A DNA stretch of 64,000 nt from Lentimicrobium sp. (GTDB lineage Bacteria; Bacteroidota; Bacteroidia; Bacteroidales; Lentimicrobiaceae): the NCBI GenBank assembly GCA_023957275.1, contig JAMLHF010000010.1:1-64000 (forward strand), given 5' to 3'. Under the pieces are notes generated by a model. The model was given only the letters and a program-made list of their open reading frames with translations. It was not told the origin of the DNA and searched no databases. Positions 44,732 through 54,571 of the stretch are shown here, in pieces. Each line of letters opens with the position of its first letter. Positions within the stretch are counted from its first letter, which is position 1. The position numbers were made by a program, and so were the translations under genes.

Positions 44732-45520
44732 ATGAAAGTTAGCGACAGGCCGGTTATTTTTTTCCGGAATGATGACGTAAGGGAGCGCCTTGACTACACC
44801 CTGATCAGTCTGACAGAGCTATTTCTGAAACAACAGATTCCGCTTGCCCATGCTGTAGAGCCTGCAAACATCACGCCCGAAGTTGTCAACTGGTTAAAAT
44901 CATTAAAGACAGACCACCCCCGGTTAATTGACATCGTACAGCATGGTTACAATCACAATGCTGAAAACCCGGGCATAAAGATGGAATTCGGTGGCTCCCG
45001 GAATTACGCCGATCAATACAATGACATTCTCAAAGGGAAAGACCTGATGTATGAATATTTTTCTGAACACTGGTCCCCTGTTTTCACTTTTCCTTACGGC
45101 ACTTATAATTCCGGTTCCCTGAGAGCTCTTTCTGACTGCGGATTTAAAATACTTTCTTCGAAGATCAAATTTACCACGAAAGCCAGGTTAAAAAATTTCC
45201 TTGGCCGTTCGCTTGGAAAGGACTTCATTTTTGGAAAATCCGTCAACTATCATCCGGGTGTCAGAAGTAATTACAACTTCAGAGAAATCTCGGTTTCAGT
45301 GAACCTGATCAGAAAATACACAGGATATGAAACAGCTGACCATTACAACCTTCAGGAAATTCTTTACCAGATTGAAGCAGCCCGAAAACATACATCCATC
45401 ATCGGGATTCTGATGCATCACCGCTTCCATGGTAATCATCTGGACATGATTCAGGAATTACTGACTCACCTTAGAAATACCGGATATTCTTTTGTTTCAT
45501 TTTCTGAGCTGATGTATTAA
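44732..45520 (+). CDS. Polysaccharide deacetylase (NodB-like) family protein
   Basis: A 262-residue protein with NodB-homology motifs: FFRNDDV at residues 10-16 (catalytic/metal Asp pair), IVQHGYNHN at about 68-76 (HxxxH), FTFPYGTYNS and a late LMHHRFHGNH. There is no signal peptide, so it would act in the cytoplasm or be a remodelled deacetylase. It lies after a 223-bp gap that has no recognisable promoter. De-N-acetylation of a sugar is the likely reaction. Confidence 0.82.
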   Translation: MKVSDRPVIFFRNDDVRERLDYTLISLTELFLKQQIPLAHAVEPANITPEVVNWLKSLKTDHPRLIDIVQHGYNHNAENPGIKMEFGGSRNYADQYNDILKGKDLMYEYFSEHWSPVFTFPYGTYNSGSLRALSDCGFKILSSKIKFTTKARLKNFLGRSLGKDFIFGKSVNYHPGVRSNYNFREISVSVNLIRKYTGYETADHYNLQEILYQIEAARKHTSIIGILMHHRFHGNHLDMIQELLTHLRNTGYSFVSFSELMY

Positions 45521-45540
45521 CTGTCTAAAATTATCAGTAC

Positions 45541-47400
45541 ATGAAAGAGTTTATTCATGAAATCGATATTGACAAGCAGATCAAGCCCAAAATGGCAGGA
45601 TATCTTCTTGTTGAATCGGATCCGAATGACCCGGACAGAAGCCAGAACATCCTTTCTGAAGGCATCAGGAATTTTTTCGGCGGGTTTGGCAACAGGGCAC
45701 ATATCTACTCCCTGGGTAAATTCATCTTTGCGCTGCTGATTCCTGACGAAATTCACAAACTGGACATTTGTGGCTTTATCAGGGATAAACGGGATTTTGC
45801 TTTTATAGAGGGTACGTTTTATGAATCACCCGCTCCCGATAGCTTAATTAAAAACAGGAAAGATGCAGGAAATTATCTTGCTGAAGAAATTCTGAATATA
45901 TGCAGATCAGGGAATCCGGACAAACTTAAAGAACTCAACGGGAGATATTCAGGCTTCTCCTATCTTTATGAAACCGACACCCTGATCATTTTCAATGACC
46001 AGTTGGGTGGTAACAGGATTTATGTTTATGACAACAGCAAAGTCTTCGCTATCAGCAATAATGTTTTTGCGCTGGCATCAAATCCGGCTCTGCAGATTTC
46101 AATCAATGAACAATCAATTGCAGAAATACTTCAGTTGGAATATCCGCTATACAGAAATACTGAATTCAATGAGATAACCCTCATTGTACCGTCTGATATC
46201 TATATCCGGAAGGGGAAATCAGTCGTTTACCGGAAGTATTACCAGAAGTTCGACAGAAGCAGGAAAATGTCGGACAACAGTTACATCGAAGGCCTGAAGC
46301 ATGTCATTGATTCTTTTTTTAAGAAACTTTACCAGCAGGTTGAAGAGCCACTTGGAATTTTCATGTCGAAAGGAAAAGACAGCAGGATATTTCTGCCATT
46401 CATGGAACACAACCAAATACCATATATACCTTATGTTTTCAAAGACGGAACAGGGGTTTTTGATTACCCTTACGTAAAAAGAATTGCAGAATTGCTGCAA
46501 AAAGACTTACATGTACTTGAGTCATATTCGATTGACCGTCGCCTCGCGTTTATGATTGCAATGAGCACAACGCCAACATTTTCATGGGGCGCTTTGGGCA
46601 GTCTGGCATCCGGCTATTCTTCAACGGCATTGATGGGACTTTTCGGAGACATGAGTTCGGGCAAGATGCCTTCATTCAGGGTTCCTGGTATTAAAACCCG
46701 TGATGATATGATCCATGGCATTTTTGATTGGATTACCAAAGGTGTTACACGCGAAATTTTCAAGGAATCGCTGACCTGCTATAATAAATATGACATCTGG
46801 AATCAATATACATCACTATACAAGGAGTATCCGGAATCGGAGCTCCTGATTGACACAGAGATTCACCACGACACTGACAACCGCTCATTTCGCAACACCC
46901 AGCCGATCCTGCTGCGTGCACAGCACTTTCTGACGCCTGTCACCCCATTTGCCGACAGAGAAATACTTAAAGCCTATCACTCCTTACCGGCAAGCCTGAT
47001 ACGTTCTCAAAAAGCACATGCGAAGATTGCGGCAACCGAGCAAAAATCCAATTCTGTCAGATCCACGGCTTTCCCCGTTTCCCTGAAACTTGAAAGCCGT
47101 ATTCGCCCTGCAATGCTCCAGATTATCAGATTCAACAACAGGAACAGCAACCTTCTGCTCCGTTGGCAAATTAAAAAGTTTAATCCGTACGTTGAAACAG
47201 ATCAATTCATCCCTCGATCAGACTATTTCAGGAATTTATTCATTGACAAAAAATCAATCAGACCAGGTCATAAACGCTTACTGACCCGAATGTATAACAC
47301 TGACGATTACCTTCACCTGATTTTTCATGACAATATCAGATCTTTTTGCAGGACACCGGATATTGTTTATAATGAAATGGAAGCGATGCAGAAAAATTGA
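45541..47400 (+). CDS. Asparagine-synthetase-like protein, glutaminase half not catalytic
   Basis: A 619-residue protein related to AsnB. Residues 1-190 resemble the N-terminal glutamine-amidotransferase half (ELNGRYSGFSYLYETDTLIIFNDQLGGNRIYVY), but the essential Cys2 is missing: it starts MKEF. The synthetase half has an ATP PP-loop as SKGKDS (276-281) where AsnB has SGGxDS. AsnB-like proteins in glycan loci are often proposed to amidate uronic or amino acids. Without Cys2 it would need free ammonia or another donor, or be inactive. Its neighbours are glycan genes. The function is not established. Confidence 0.8.
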   Translation: MKEFIHEIDIDKQIKPKMAGYLLVESDPNDPDRSQNILSEGIRNFFGGFGNRAHIYSLGKFIFALLIPDEIHKLDICGFIRDKRDFAFIEGTFYESPAPDSLIKNRKDAGNYLAEEILNICRSGNPDKLKELNGRYSGFSYLYETDTLIIFNDQLGGNRIYVYDNSKVFAISNNVFALASNPALQISINEQSIAEILQLEYPLYRNTEFNEITLIVPSDIYIRKGKSVVYRKYYQKFDRSRKMSDNSYIEGLKHVIDSFFKKLYQQVEEPLGIFMSKGKDSRIFLPFMEHNQIPYIPYVFKDGTGVFDYPYVKRIAELLQKDLHVLESYSIDRRLAFMIAMSTTPTFSWGALGSLASGYSSTALMGLFGDMSSGKMPSFRVPGIKTRDDMIHGIFDWITKGVTREIFKESLTCYNKYDIWNQYTSLYKEYPESELLIDTEIHHDTDNRSFRNTQPILLRAQHFLTPVTPFADREILKAYHSLPASLIRSQKAHAKIAATEQKSNSVRSTAFPVSLKLESRIRPAMLQIIRFNNRNSNLLLRWQIKKFNPYVETDQFIPRSDYFRNLFIDKKSIRPGHKRLLTRMYNTDDYLHLIFHDNIRSFCRTPDIVYNEMEAMQKN

Positions 47401-47432
47401 AATCCAACAATCAAAGAACAGGACTTCTCTGT

Positions 47433-48590
47433 ATGAAAAAATGGATTATCTTCAGCGGTACCGACTGGTTCAGACCTTCTGTTACCAGTACCCGTCAGAT
47501 AATGATGCAATTTAAGCTAAAAGGATATTATATTCTGTGGGTAAATCCTATCGCATTTAAATCTCCGGCGGTAAATTCGGAGAACAGAAAATCAATGCGA
47601 AAAAAAATACTGAACAAATTGCAGACCCACCTTAAGTTTATCAGGAAAGCAGATCAGGGAGTTTACGTATTGGTTCCCTTCTACATTCCTCTGTTCAGTG
47701 CAACCGGCGATAAGATCAATGACATGCTGATCAGGCTTCAAATAGCAGTTATTACGTTTTTTCTGGGCATCAGGATCAGAGAAACCATTTTGTGGATATC
47801 GGGTAGCTTCACCTTATCGCCGGTTCTGCATAAACCTTTTTACCGCAAAATTTATCAGGCGGCCGACCTTATCTCAGATTTCAGGACCAGCAACCAGGCA
47901 CTTCTGAAAGAACTCCGGAGAAAAGAACATTACCTCGGGACTCATGTCGATCTTTTATTCGCAAGTTCTCCGAATATCAGGACTAAACTGGAACAACTTA
48001 CAGGCAGGCAGGTTTCCTTGTTAACTCATGGTGTAAACTTCACACATTTCAATACTGCAGTGGAAGTAAATCCGTTTATGTTAAAAGTTAAGGCATCGGG
48101 CCTGCCGGTTGCCGGTTATTTTGGAACACTTTCAGATGCCAATGACAAAGAAGTCTTCAGAATACTTGCAGAGCGCGGATTTTCGGTTGTAATTATCGGA
48201 AAAGTGCTGGGAGATTACTCTTCACTTGAAAATCTTGACAACATTTATTTTACCGGCCCTGTTGATTTTAAGGAACTCCCCTCCTATGCCCGGGCTTTCG
48301 ATGTTTGTCTGCTCAACTGGATTATGGCCGACTGGATTTACAATTCATACCCTGTTAAGACCCTTGAATACCTGGCTATGGGCAAGCCCATTGTCAGTTG
48401 CCCCATCCCGGTAGTAAAGGAACTTTTTGGTTCACTGGTATACTTCGCAGATACGCCTGAAGAATACCTGGAAAAAGCCTTGCTTGCATTGAAAGAAAAC
48501 AGCAGAGAATTATCAGAAGCCAGAGTCAGTGCAGCCGCAGAACACACCTGGGAAAGTAAATTTAAAACCATAGAATCTGCAATCCAATGA
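47433..48590 (+). CDS. Glycosyltransferase (GT-B, family 1/4-like)
   Basis: The ATG at 47433 (MKKWIIFSGTDWFRPSVT) is preferred over a TTG start at 47397 overlapping the previous stop. About 385 residues. The C-terminal half holds GLPVAGYFGTLSDANDKEVFRIL, VIIGKVLGDYSSLENLDNIYFTGPVDFKELPSYARAFDVCLLNWIM, SYPVKTLEYLAMGKPIVSCPIPVVKELFG, the donor-site pattern of GT4 enzymes. Donor unknown. Its end overlaps the CapK-like gene by 4 bp. Confidence 0.88.
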   Translation: MKKWIIFSGTDWFRPSVTSTRQIMMQFKLKGYYILWVNPIAFKSPAVNSENRKSMRKKILNKLQTHLKFIRKADQGVYVLVPFYIPLFSATGDKINDMLIRLQIAVITFFLGIRIRETILWISGSFTLSPVLHKPFYRKIYQAADLISDFRTSNQALLKELRRKEHYLGTHVDLLFASSPNIRTKLEQLTGRQVSLLTHGVNFTHFNTAVEVNPFMLKVKASGLPVAGYFGTLSDANDKEVFRILAERGFSVVIIGKVLGDYSSLENLDNIYFTGPVDFKELPSYARAFDVCLLNWIMADWIYNSYPVKTLEYLAMGKPIVSCPIPVVKELFGSLVYFADTPEEYLEKALLALKENSRELSEARVSAAAEHTWESKFKTIESAIQ

Positions 48591-49888
48591 AGACAGGCAT
48601 AAAACTCATTGACCTGGCCAGGGGCACCGATATCCTGGGTAAATACAAGGAGCTTGTCAGGCTTTGGGATAATAAATCGCCTCTTGAGGAAGCCCGTAAT
48701 AAGAACCTTGCCAGATTCCTGCTGGCCATCAGGAGCCAGAACCGATTTTACAGCCCCTTACTGGGTAGATATAGCCCGGATGAGATCATTGACAATCCGC
48801 AGAAGGTGCTGACAGACATGCCGGTCATCGACAAAAAAATGCTATCCGAAAACCAGCATCTGGTTTTTACCCCGGTTAAAGGCGTTGACTATCAGCTTAA
48901 GAAAACAGGAGGCAGCACCGGCGAACCTTTCCGGTATTATGTCGACAAGGAGCACCTCTCCTGGATGTGGGCACATAACTATCTGTTCTGGCACAACAAC
49001 TGCGGTTATGAACCCGGGGAGCCGTTTGTTACAATAGCCGGTAACTCTCTCCGAACAGTCAATAAAAAATTTTCTGAGAGTATTTATCACAAACTTCAGA
49101 ACAATTATTTCCTTAAGGGTGACATGATCGACAATAATCTGAAACCGGATCTTTCAAAATTAAAGAAAGCGGTGTTGATTTATGGATACCCCAGCTCAAT
49201 CCTTAACATTATAAAATCAGTGCCTGAGTTCTCATCACATTTCAAGGGGCTCAGGGCAATATTCACAACCTCTGAGCAATTAATACCATCGGTTCGCAGA
49301 CAAATAGAGGCGGCATTCAATAAACCTGTATTTGATATTTACGGGGCTAATGATGGTGGAATCCTGGGATGTGAATGTCCTGAACACCAGGGATATCATT
49401 ACAATTTTCTCAATTGCTTTGCTGAAACATTGACAACAGAAGACGGGTTTACCGAATTGTTGCTGACCAACACAAACAGTCAGAACTATCCCTTCATAAG
49501 ATACCGTGTCGGAGATATAGGAAGTATCACCAGCGACAGATGCATATGCGGCTCTGCATGGCCAAGGATAATTGATTTAAAAGGCAGAACAAGGGACCTT
49601 ATCAGAAAACCGGATGGTGGTTCAATTCATGGAGCATATTTCAATAAAATTCTATTTGACTTCCCCGAGGTCGACGCCTACCGCATTGTTCAGGAAACTG
49701 ATTATTCAGTGACTGTTTATATTCACCTGAAGCAAATGCAACTATTTGACAAAATGGCAACAAAACTGACCGCCACGCTGAATAAACTTCTGCCAGAACT
49801 CTCCTTTTCAATTGTGCAAATGCAGGAATACAATCCGACCAATGCAAAGTTTAAATTAATTGAAAGCCATGTCAATCAATCTATGTAG
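48587..49888 (+). CDS. PaaK/CapK-like adenylate-forming ligase
   Basis: A 433-residue ANL-superfamily protein. The motif KKTGGSTGEPFRYYVD (about residue 104) is the AMP-binding P-loop; DIYGANDGGILGCECP near 255-270 and RYRVGDIGSI follow. These are seen in phenylacetate-CoA ligases and in CapK proteins of capsule clusters. The enzyme probably activates a carboxylate with ATP, to CoA or another acceptor. In this cluster it may provide an acyl decoration of the glycan. Overlaps the next gene by 20 bp. Confidence 0.87.
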   Translation: MKTGIKLIDLARGTDILGKYKELVRLWDNKSPLEEARNKNLARFLLAIRSQNRFYSPLLGRYSPDEIIDNPQKVLTDMPVIDKKMLSENQHLVFTPVKGVDYQLKKTGGSTGEPFRYYVDKEHLSWMWAHNYLFWHNNCGYEPGEPFVTIAGNSLRTVNKKFSESIYHKLQNNYFLKGDMIDNNLKPDLSKLKKAVLIYGYPSSILNIIKSVPEFSSHFKGLRAIFTTSEQLIPSVRRQIEAAFNKPVFDIYGANDGGILGCECPEHQGYHYNFLNCFAETLTTEDGFTELLLTNTNSQNYPFIRYRVGDIGSITSDRCICGSAWPRIIDLKGRTRDLIRKPDGGSIHGAYFNKILFDFPEVDAYRIVQETDYSVTVYIHLKQMQLFDKMATKLTATLNKLLPELSFSIVQMQEYNPTNAKFKLIESHVNQSM

Positions 49889-50894
49889 TGTCGGCGATAT
49901 TATGCTTGGTGAAAATGTTCATCATTTTGACCGGGGTATCATTAAAAAGTTCAGCAATGATTTCACCGAACTGCTAAGTCCGGATGTACTTGAGGCATTG
50001 TCAAAGGCAGATATTCTGGTTTTTAATATGGAGTCGGGCTTTGCACCGGATGATCATTTCTTAACACGGAATATCAACAACGGGGTTTATCTTGCACCTT
50101 ATAGTGCCGCATCTGTTTTCAGGAGGATTAATGCTAAAAAAATTGCCAACATTGCCAACAACCATTTCAGTCAGCATGGAGTGTTATATGCCGGAAACAG
50201 CGTAAAACTTCTCGAAAATGAAGGCATTTTAGTCACCGGTAAAGACAATTCTCCCCTGATTCTTGAAATGCACAGTAAGGTTGTAAAAATCTGGGGAGTA
50301 AGCCTTATAAATGACAAAAACTATTGCGGTCAATATTTTTTCAGCACCTATAACAGTCTTATCCATGACCTGAATCTCATGCCGAAAGCTGATGATGAAA
50401 TCCGCATTATAAGCATTCATTGGGGAGATGAATATCTGACACTGGAAAATGCGAAACAGCGCAAGCTTGCGCATGATTTAAGCGAAGCCGGGTTTGATTT
50501 TATCCTCGGACATCATCCTCATGTAATACAACCTTTGGTTAAAATAAATGAAACATGGACTTTATATAGTCAAGGAAACTTTATATTCGATCAGAACTTT
50601 TCTAAATTGACCCAAACCGGATTGATTTTCAATATGAATCTTTCTGATAATAAACCAAAATTGTTATTTTCGCATCAGAAAAATTTCCAGGTTAAAGAAC
50701 TCAGAGCAACCAGCCCTGAAGCATTGAATCATTATTGCAAAAGGCACTTTCATCCACGAAAGCCATTTTTTATGCGGATCAGGATGAAAGTTGAATTAAT
50801 TGTTCATTTTTATGAGCTCAACAGAAGTGTAATCGTCGTTTTTATGAAAAGACTTTTACGTAAAAGCAGTAGTCGCCATAATGGGGAAAATTAA
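49869..50894 (+). CDS. CapA-family (poly-gamma-glutamate biosynthesis-like) protein
   Basis: The ATG at 49869 (MSINLCSVGDIMLGENVHH) is preferred over TTG at 49860. About 341 residues. Calcineurin-like phosphoesterase signature: GDIMLGEN, NMESGFAPDD, ANNHFSQHG, IHWGDEY and GHHPHVIQP. CapA proteins accompany poly-gamma-glutamate and other polymer export. There is no CapB or CapC here, so its role in this exopolysaccharide is unclear. No signal peptide is seen. Confidence 0.87.
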   Translation: MSINLCSVGDIMLGENVHHFDRGIIKKFSNDFTELLSPDVLEALSKADILVFNMESGFAPDDHFLTRNINNGVYLAPYSAASVFRRINAKKIANIANNHFSQHGVLYAGNSVKLLENEGILVTGKDNSPLILEMHSKVVKIWGVSLINDKNYCGQYFFSTYNSLIHDLNLMPKADDEIRIISIHWGDEYLTLENAKQRKLAHDLSEAGFDFILGHHPHVIQPLVKINETWTLYSQGNFIFDQNFSKLTQTGLIFNMNLSDNKPKLLFSHQKNFQVKELRATSPEALNHYCKRHFHPRKPFFMRIRMKVELIVHFYELNRSVIVVFMKRLLRKSSSRHNGEN

Positions 50895-51336
50895 AATACT
50901 TGCCATCGCCTCCAGCGGAGGCCACTGGATACAATTGTTAAGACTTCTGCCGGCTTTTGACGGACAGGATCTGATTTTTGTGTCCACCCATAAAGGCAAT
51001 CAGGCCCAGGTTGAAGGCTATAAATTTTATGCAGTTACCGATGCAACGAGATGGGAAAAACTGAAGCTTATTAAAATGGCCTTTGAAGTAAGGAGAATTA
51101 TTGTAAATGAAAATCCTGATGTGATTATTTCAACAGGGGCAGCACCCGGGCTTATGGCCGTTATATGGGGAAGGTTGAAAAGAAAAAAGACAATCTGGAT
51201 CGACAGCATAGCAAATGTTGACCGGATATCCATGAGTGGCCGCATTGCAAAACCTTTCAGCCGGCTGCACCTTACCCAATGGGATCATCTGGCCGATAAT
51301 AAATCAACGCTATTTAAAGGAACGGTTATATCATGA
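50881..51336 (+). CDS. Alg14/PssD-like glycosyltransferase membrane subunit
   Basis: A 151-residue protein with IASSGGHWIQLLRLLPAF (Alg14 N-terminal), VIISTGAAPGLMAVIWGRL and IWIDSIANVDRISMSG. In Alg13/Alg14-type enzymes the two halves of one GT-B fold are separate chains; the Alg14 half anchors the complex and binds acceptor. The following Alg13-like gene overlaps by 4 bp (ATGA), so the pair works together. Confidence 0.9.
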   Translation: MGKIKILAIASSGGHWIQLLRLLPAFDGQDLIFVSTHKGNQAQVEGYKFYAVTDATRWEKLKLIKMAFEVRRIIVNENPDVIISTGAAPGLMAVIWGRLKRKKTIWIDSIANVDRISMSGRIAKPFSRLHLTQWDHLADNKSTLFKGTVIS

Positions 51337-51809
51337 TTTTTGTTGTAGTAGGAACTCAGGAACCATTCGACAGGCTGATCAGAGCTGTTGACCGGTGGGC
51401 CGGCGACACCGGTTATAAAGAGATTTTTGGTCAGATTTCCAGGGCAGAATATCTACCAACCAACTTCCGTTATACTGACTTTATTGAGCCTGAACATTTT
51501 ATTGACAGGTTCAGGTCAGCTGATGTTATCGTCGGGCACGCAGGAATGGGAACAATCATTCAGGCGCTGCAGTTCTCCAAACCCATCATTGTAATGCCCC
51601 GGCTATCAAGCTTTCATGAAACAAGAAATGATCACCAGATATCAACAGCAAAAAGCTTTGGACGGTTGGGATACGTCCGGGATGTCTACTCGGAACAGGA
51701 CCTTTTTGAAGCTTTAAACCGGATCGACACAATTAGACCTTCAAAACCCATAGGGCCAGGCGCTTCAGAAAACCTCCTGGCATCTCTCAGGGAATTTATC
51801 GGCATTTAA
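51333..51809 (+). CDS. Alg13/PssE-like glycosyltransferase catalytic subunit
   Basis: A 158-residue protein starting MIFVVVGTQEPFDRLIRAVD, with DVIVGHAGMGTIIQALQFSKPIIVMPRLSSFHETRNDHQ, the UDP-sugar-binding half of the split GT-B fold. It completes the glycosyltransferase begun by the Alg14-like subunit. The donor is probably a UDP-HexNAc or UDP-glucuronate type; not determinable here. It is the last gene before a 463-bp non-coding gap. Confidence 0.9.
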   Translation: MIFVVVGTQEPFDRLIRAVDRWAGDTGYKEIFGQISRAEYLPTNFRYTDFIEPEHFIDRFRSADVIVGHAGMGTIIQALQFSKPIIVMPRLSSFHETRNDHQISTAKSFGRLGYVRDVYSEQDLFEALNRIDTIRPSKPIGPGASENLLASLREFIGI

Positions 51810-52272
51810 CTTATCCCCGAAAATACAGACATGGTGGATCGAAGAAAAACCTTACTGTTGTTTCTGTTTCGGCAGTCATTTTATAAATAAACGCTGAGAT
51901 TTTTTATATTTCACCCCGGCAACAAATGAAATTTGTCAATTATAGGTTGTTTTCAAGTAAAAGCGCAACAAATATGAGTTTTAGTTGTGAAATATAATTA
52001 TTTTTGATAACTCGTACATTTCTACCTTCGACCACTAAAAAGAAAATTATTCATGTTGTAATAATCGTGAAAAGATTTCTTTTTTTTGACTGACGTTGAT
52101 TTTTGGTTTTAATATTTTCAGGTTTACCGGATTTCTTGCATAAAATAATTTCGGTTGAAAAGCGGCAGCGCGGCTAAGAAACAAATCCGGAATTAATTTG
52201 TTGACATTGGCACTTAAGGCATTATTATTAACCTGATTTGCGATTAAATACTAAAACCCCCGAATAGCGAAA
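51810..52272 (+). other. Intergenic region within the exopolysaccharide cluster
   Basis: 463 bp, AT-rich, with no open frame that looks coding. A possible weak promoter is TTG (52004-52006), 16 bp, TACCTTCG (52023-52030), one mismatch from TAnnTTTG and with a spacer one base short. It could start a second transcript for the initiating phosphotransferase and the export genes. Confidence 0.35.
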
Positions 52273-53679
52273 ATGATACAGGAGCGCGAGGAGCTTGGAA
52301 GCAAAACTTTTGGCATTATCATCACGATATTGTCAGTATTTGCTTTTATAGGGGCTTTTTTTATAATAAACTGGTTATCAATAGCCGACATTGAATACAA
52401 TAGCCAGTATCTCACCGTTTTGCTGATCATGATCCCTTTATGGCATTTTGGGATCAGCAAAACAAATCTCACCCGGTTTTACAGGGCCAAGGATACGGCG
52501 ATCATCCTGATTGAGAGTTTTTTATTTATCTTAACCGGAACCGGGATTCTGGCCATCATTATTTCATTGCTAAAACTCGACCAGGTTAATTTTTACATCC
52601 TCCTGGTGTTTGCATCAGTTGAGTTTATATTGCTAAACCTGATAATTATTCTATCCTACAGGTATCATAAAAATCTACTCAGCAAAGGATTAAACACCAG
52701 AAATATCATATTAATCGCTGATGAAAACTGTGTTGATTTTATTGAAAGACTTTTTCTCCATAAAGAATGGGGATTCAGAATTGTAACCATAATATCTGAA
52801 TCGGAAATTATTTCAGAGATTTTCAGCAGCAGGGTCAAGGTCATTCAAAATACTCAAAGCCTGGCCTACCTGATAAAATCGCATGTTGTTGACGAAGTGT
52901 TCTATTGCAAAAATGACATTAATCAGGCTGAAATTAAAAAGCTGGTGTTTGCATGTGAAGAAATCGGGGTTGTATTCAGGCTGCAATCTGCTTTCTTCCA
53001 GATGCCTGCGACCAAGACTCATCTGAGTTATTACAATGAAGTACCCTTTCTCACATTTATCAATACGCCGGCCAACAAGGATGCACATCAATGGAAATTT
53101 GTCGTTGACATTGTAGCTTCCTTCCTTATATTGCTTATTTGGTCCCCCATTCTGTTGCTAATTGTTATTGCGATAAAACTCACCTCAAGGGGACCGGTTA
53201 TATTCAAGCAGAAAAGGGTTGGTCTCAGGGGGCGTGAATTCAACATCTATAAATTCCGGACAATGGTTCAGGATGCGGAGAAACTGAGGCCCCTGCTCGA
53301 AGCCCAGAACGAAATGGATGGTCCGGTATTCAAGATAAAAAAAGATCCACGAATCACAGCTGTTGGGAAGATACTCAGAAAAACAGGCCTCGATGAAGTC
53401 CCCCAGTTCTTTAATGTTTTAAAAGGTGACATGTCGCTGGTTGGGCCCAGGCCACCCCTCCCCAGCGAAGTAGCCCAGTATCAGAGATGGCAACTCAGAC
53501 GGTTGTCAATGCGTCCGGGGATCACCTGCATATGGCAGATTGCGCCCAACAGGAACAACATTACTTTTGACGAATGGATGAAACTCGATCTGCAGTACAT
53601 TGACAGCTGGTCACTGAAAATAGATTTCATGCTGCTGATAAAAACCATTCAGACAGTCGCAAAAGGTTCAGGTCAATAA
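52273..53679 (+). CDS. Polyprenyl-phosphate sugar-1-phosphate transferase (WbaP/PssY type)
   Basis: A 468-residue protein: about four N-terminal membrane helices, a central nucleotide-binding-like region (NIILIADENCVDFIERL), one more helix near residue 280, then the conserved transferase domain FKQKRVGLRGREFNIYKFRTMVQDAE, DEVPQFFNVLKGDMSLVGPRPPLPSEVA, RPGITCIWQIAPNRN. It starts repeat-unit synthesis by moving a sugar-1-phosphate to undecaprenyl phosphate. It heads the export half of the cluster. Confidence 0.93.
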   Translation: MIQEREELGSKTFGIIITILSVFAFIGAFFIINWLSIADIEYNSQYLTVLLIMIPLWHFGISKTNLTRFYRAKDTAIILIESFLFILTGTGILAIIISLLKLDQVNFYILLVFASVEFILLNLIIILSYRYHKNLLSKGLNTRNIILIADENCVDFIERLFLHKEWGFRIVTIISESEIISEIFSSRVKVIQNTQSLAYLIKSHVVDEVFYCKNDINQAEIKKLVFACEEIGVVFRLQSAFFQMPATKTHLSYYNEVPFLTFINTPANKDAHQWKFVVDIVASFLILLIWSPILLLIVIAIKLTSRGPVIFKQKRVGLRGREFNIYKFRTMVQDAEKLRPLLEAQNEMDGPVFKIKKDPRITAVGKILRKTGLDEVPQFFNVLKGDMSLVGPRPPLPSEVAQYQRWQLRRLSMRPGITCIWQIAPNRNNITFDEWMKLDLQYIDSWSLKIDFMLLIKTIQTVAKGSGQ

Positions 53680-53791
53680 AGGAATTTTCAGACAATTGCC
53701 TGAAACAACAATGATTGATCAACCCATGCGTTACTATATGAAATGCCGGATAATTGAACTTAACAGTCAGCCAAACAGAAAAGAACACCAT

Positions 53792-54562
53792 ATGAAAAAC
53801 CCGGGTCAGTTTGCACTTAAGCTGGTTATGTTATTGCTTATCTCAGGAATACTGGCGTCGTGTGTACCGCAGGACAACCTAAAATACGTTCAGAACAAAA
53901 CAAGCTCGGAAATCAAGGAAAGCTACGAACACCTAAGGCCGATAAAAAAAATACGGCCTTTTGACAATCTGTATATCAATGTTTTAAGCCTCGACGAACA
54001 AACCGCCAGGATATTCAGTAACCAGAATTCTTCCATTACGGGGGGCCTTAGCATTGATCTTCTCAGCTATACGGTGAGTGAAAGAGGCACCATTGATTTT
54101 CCGTTTATCGGCGAAATATATCTGAGCAATCTTACCCTTATTGAAGCAAAAGCCAAAGTTGAAGCTGAATTAAGCCAGTACCTCAGCAATACGGCCATTA
54201 CCATGAAATTTGTAAACAGCAATATCACCGTGTTGGGTGAAGTACGGAACCAAGGAGAATTCCCTTTTTTTAAAGAGCAGATCAATATCTTTCAGGCACT
54301 GGGATATGCAGGTGGAGTGACTGATTATGGCGACAAAAGTAAGGTAACCCTCATCCGCGAATACGACAATCTGATCAGATTTCACAGCCTGAACCTGACA
54401 GATAAAAAAATTGTTGAAAATGAGCTTTATTATCTTCAGCCTGGTGATGTTTTGATCGTAGAGCCCATTAAAACCAAATTCAGAAGCCTCAGGACCTTTA
54501 CTTATGCCACATTCCTTGCCACTACTACAACTCTAATCACAGTATTGTACTTTTTCAGATAA
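53792..54562 (+). CDS. Wza-like polysaccharide export lipoprotein
   Basis: The start at 53792 (MKNPGQFALKLVMLLLISGILASC) gives a lipoprotein signal; the frame is open 32 codons upstream. About 256 residues. The polysaccharide-export domain IRPFDNLYINVLSLDEQTARIFS...YTVSERGTIDFPFIGEIYLSNLTLIEAKAKVEAEL is followed by an SLBB-like ITVLGEVRNQGEFPFFKEQINIFQALGYAGG and a C-terminal membrane segment. It forms the outer-membrane export channel, working with the Wzc-like kinase encoded 9 bp later. Confidence 0.92.
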   Translation: MKNPGQFALKLVMLLLISGILASCVPQDNLKYVQNKTSSEIKESYEHLRPIKKIRPFDNLYINVLSLDEQTARIFSNQNSSITGGLSIDLLSYTVSERGTIDFPFIGEIYLSNLTLIEAKAKVEAELSQYLSNTAITMKFVNSNITVLGEVRNQGEFPFFKEQINIFQALGYAGGVTDYGDKSKVTLIREYDNLIRFHSLNLTDKKIVENELYYLQPGDVLIVEPIKTKFRSLRTFTYATFLATTTTLITVLYFFR

Positions 54563-54571
54563 TCCGGACCC

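Noticed and set aside
52004..52030. Promoter before the initiating phosphotransferase
   Set aside because: TACCTTCG has one mismatch and the spacer is 16 bp, below the usual range; mentioned in the intergenic entry but not called as a promoter feature.
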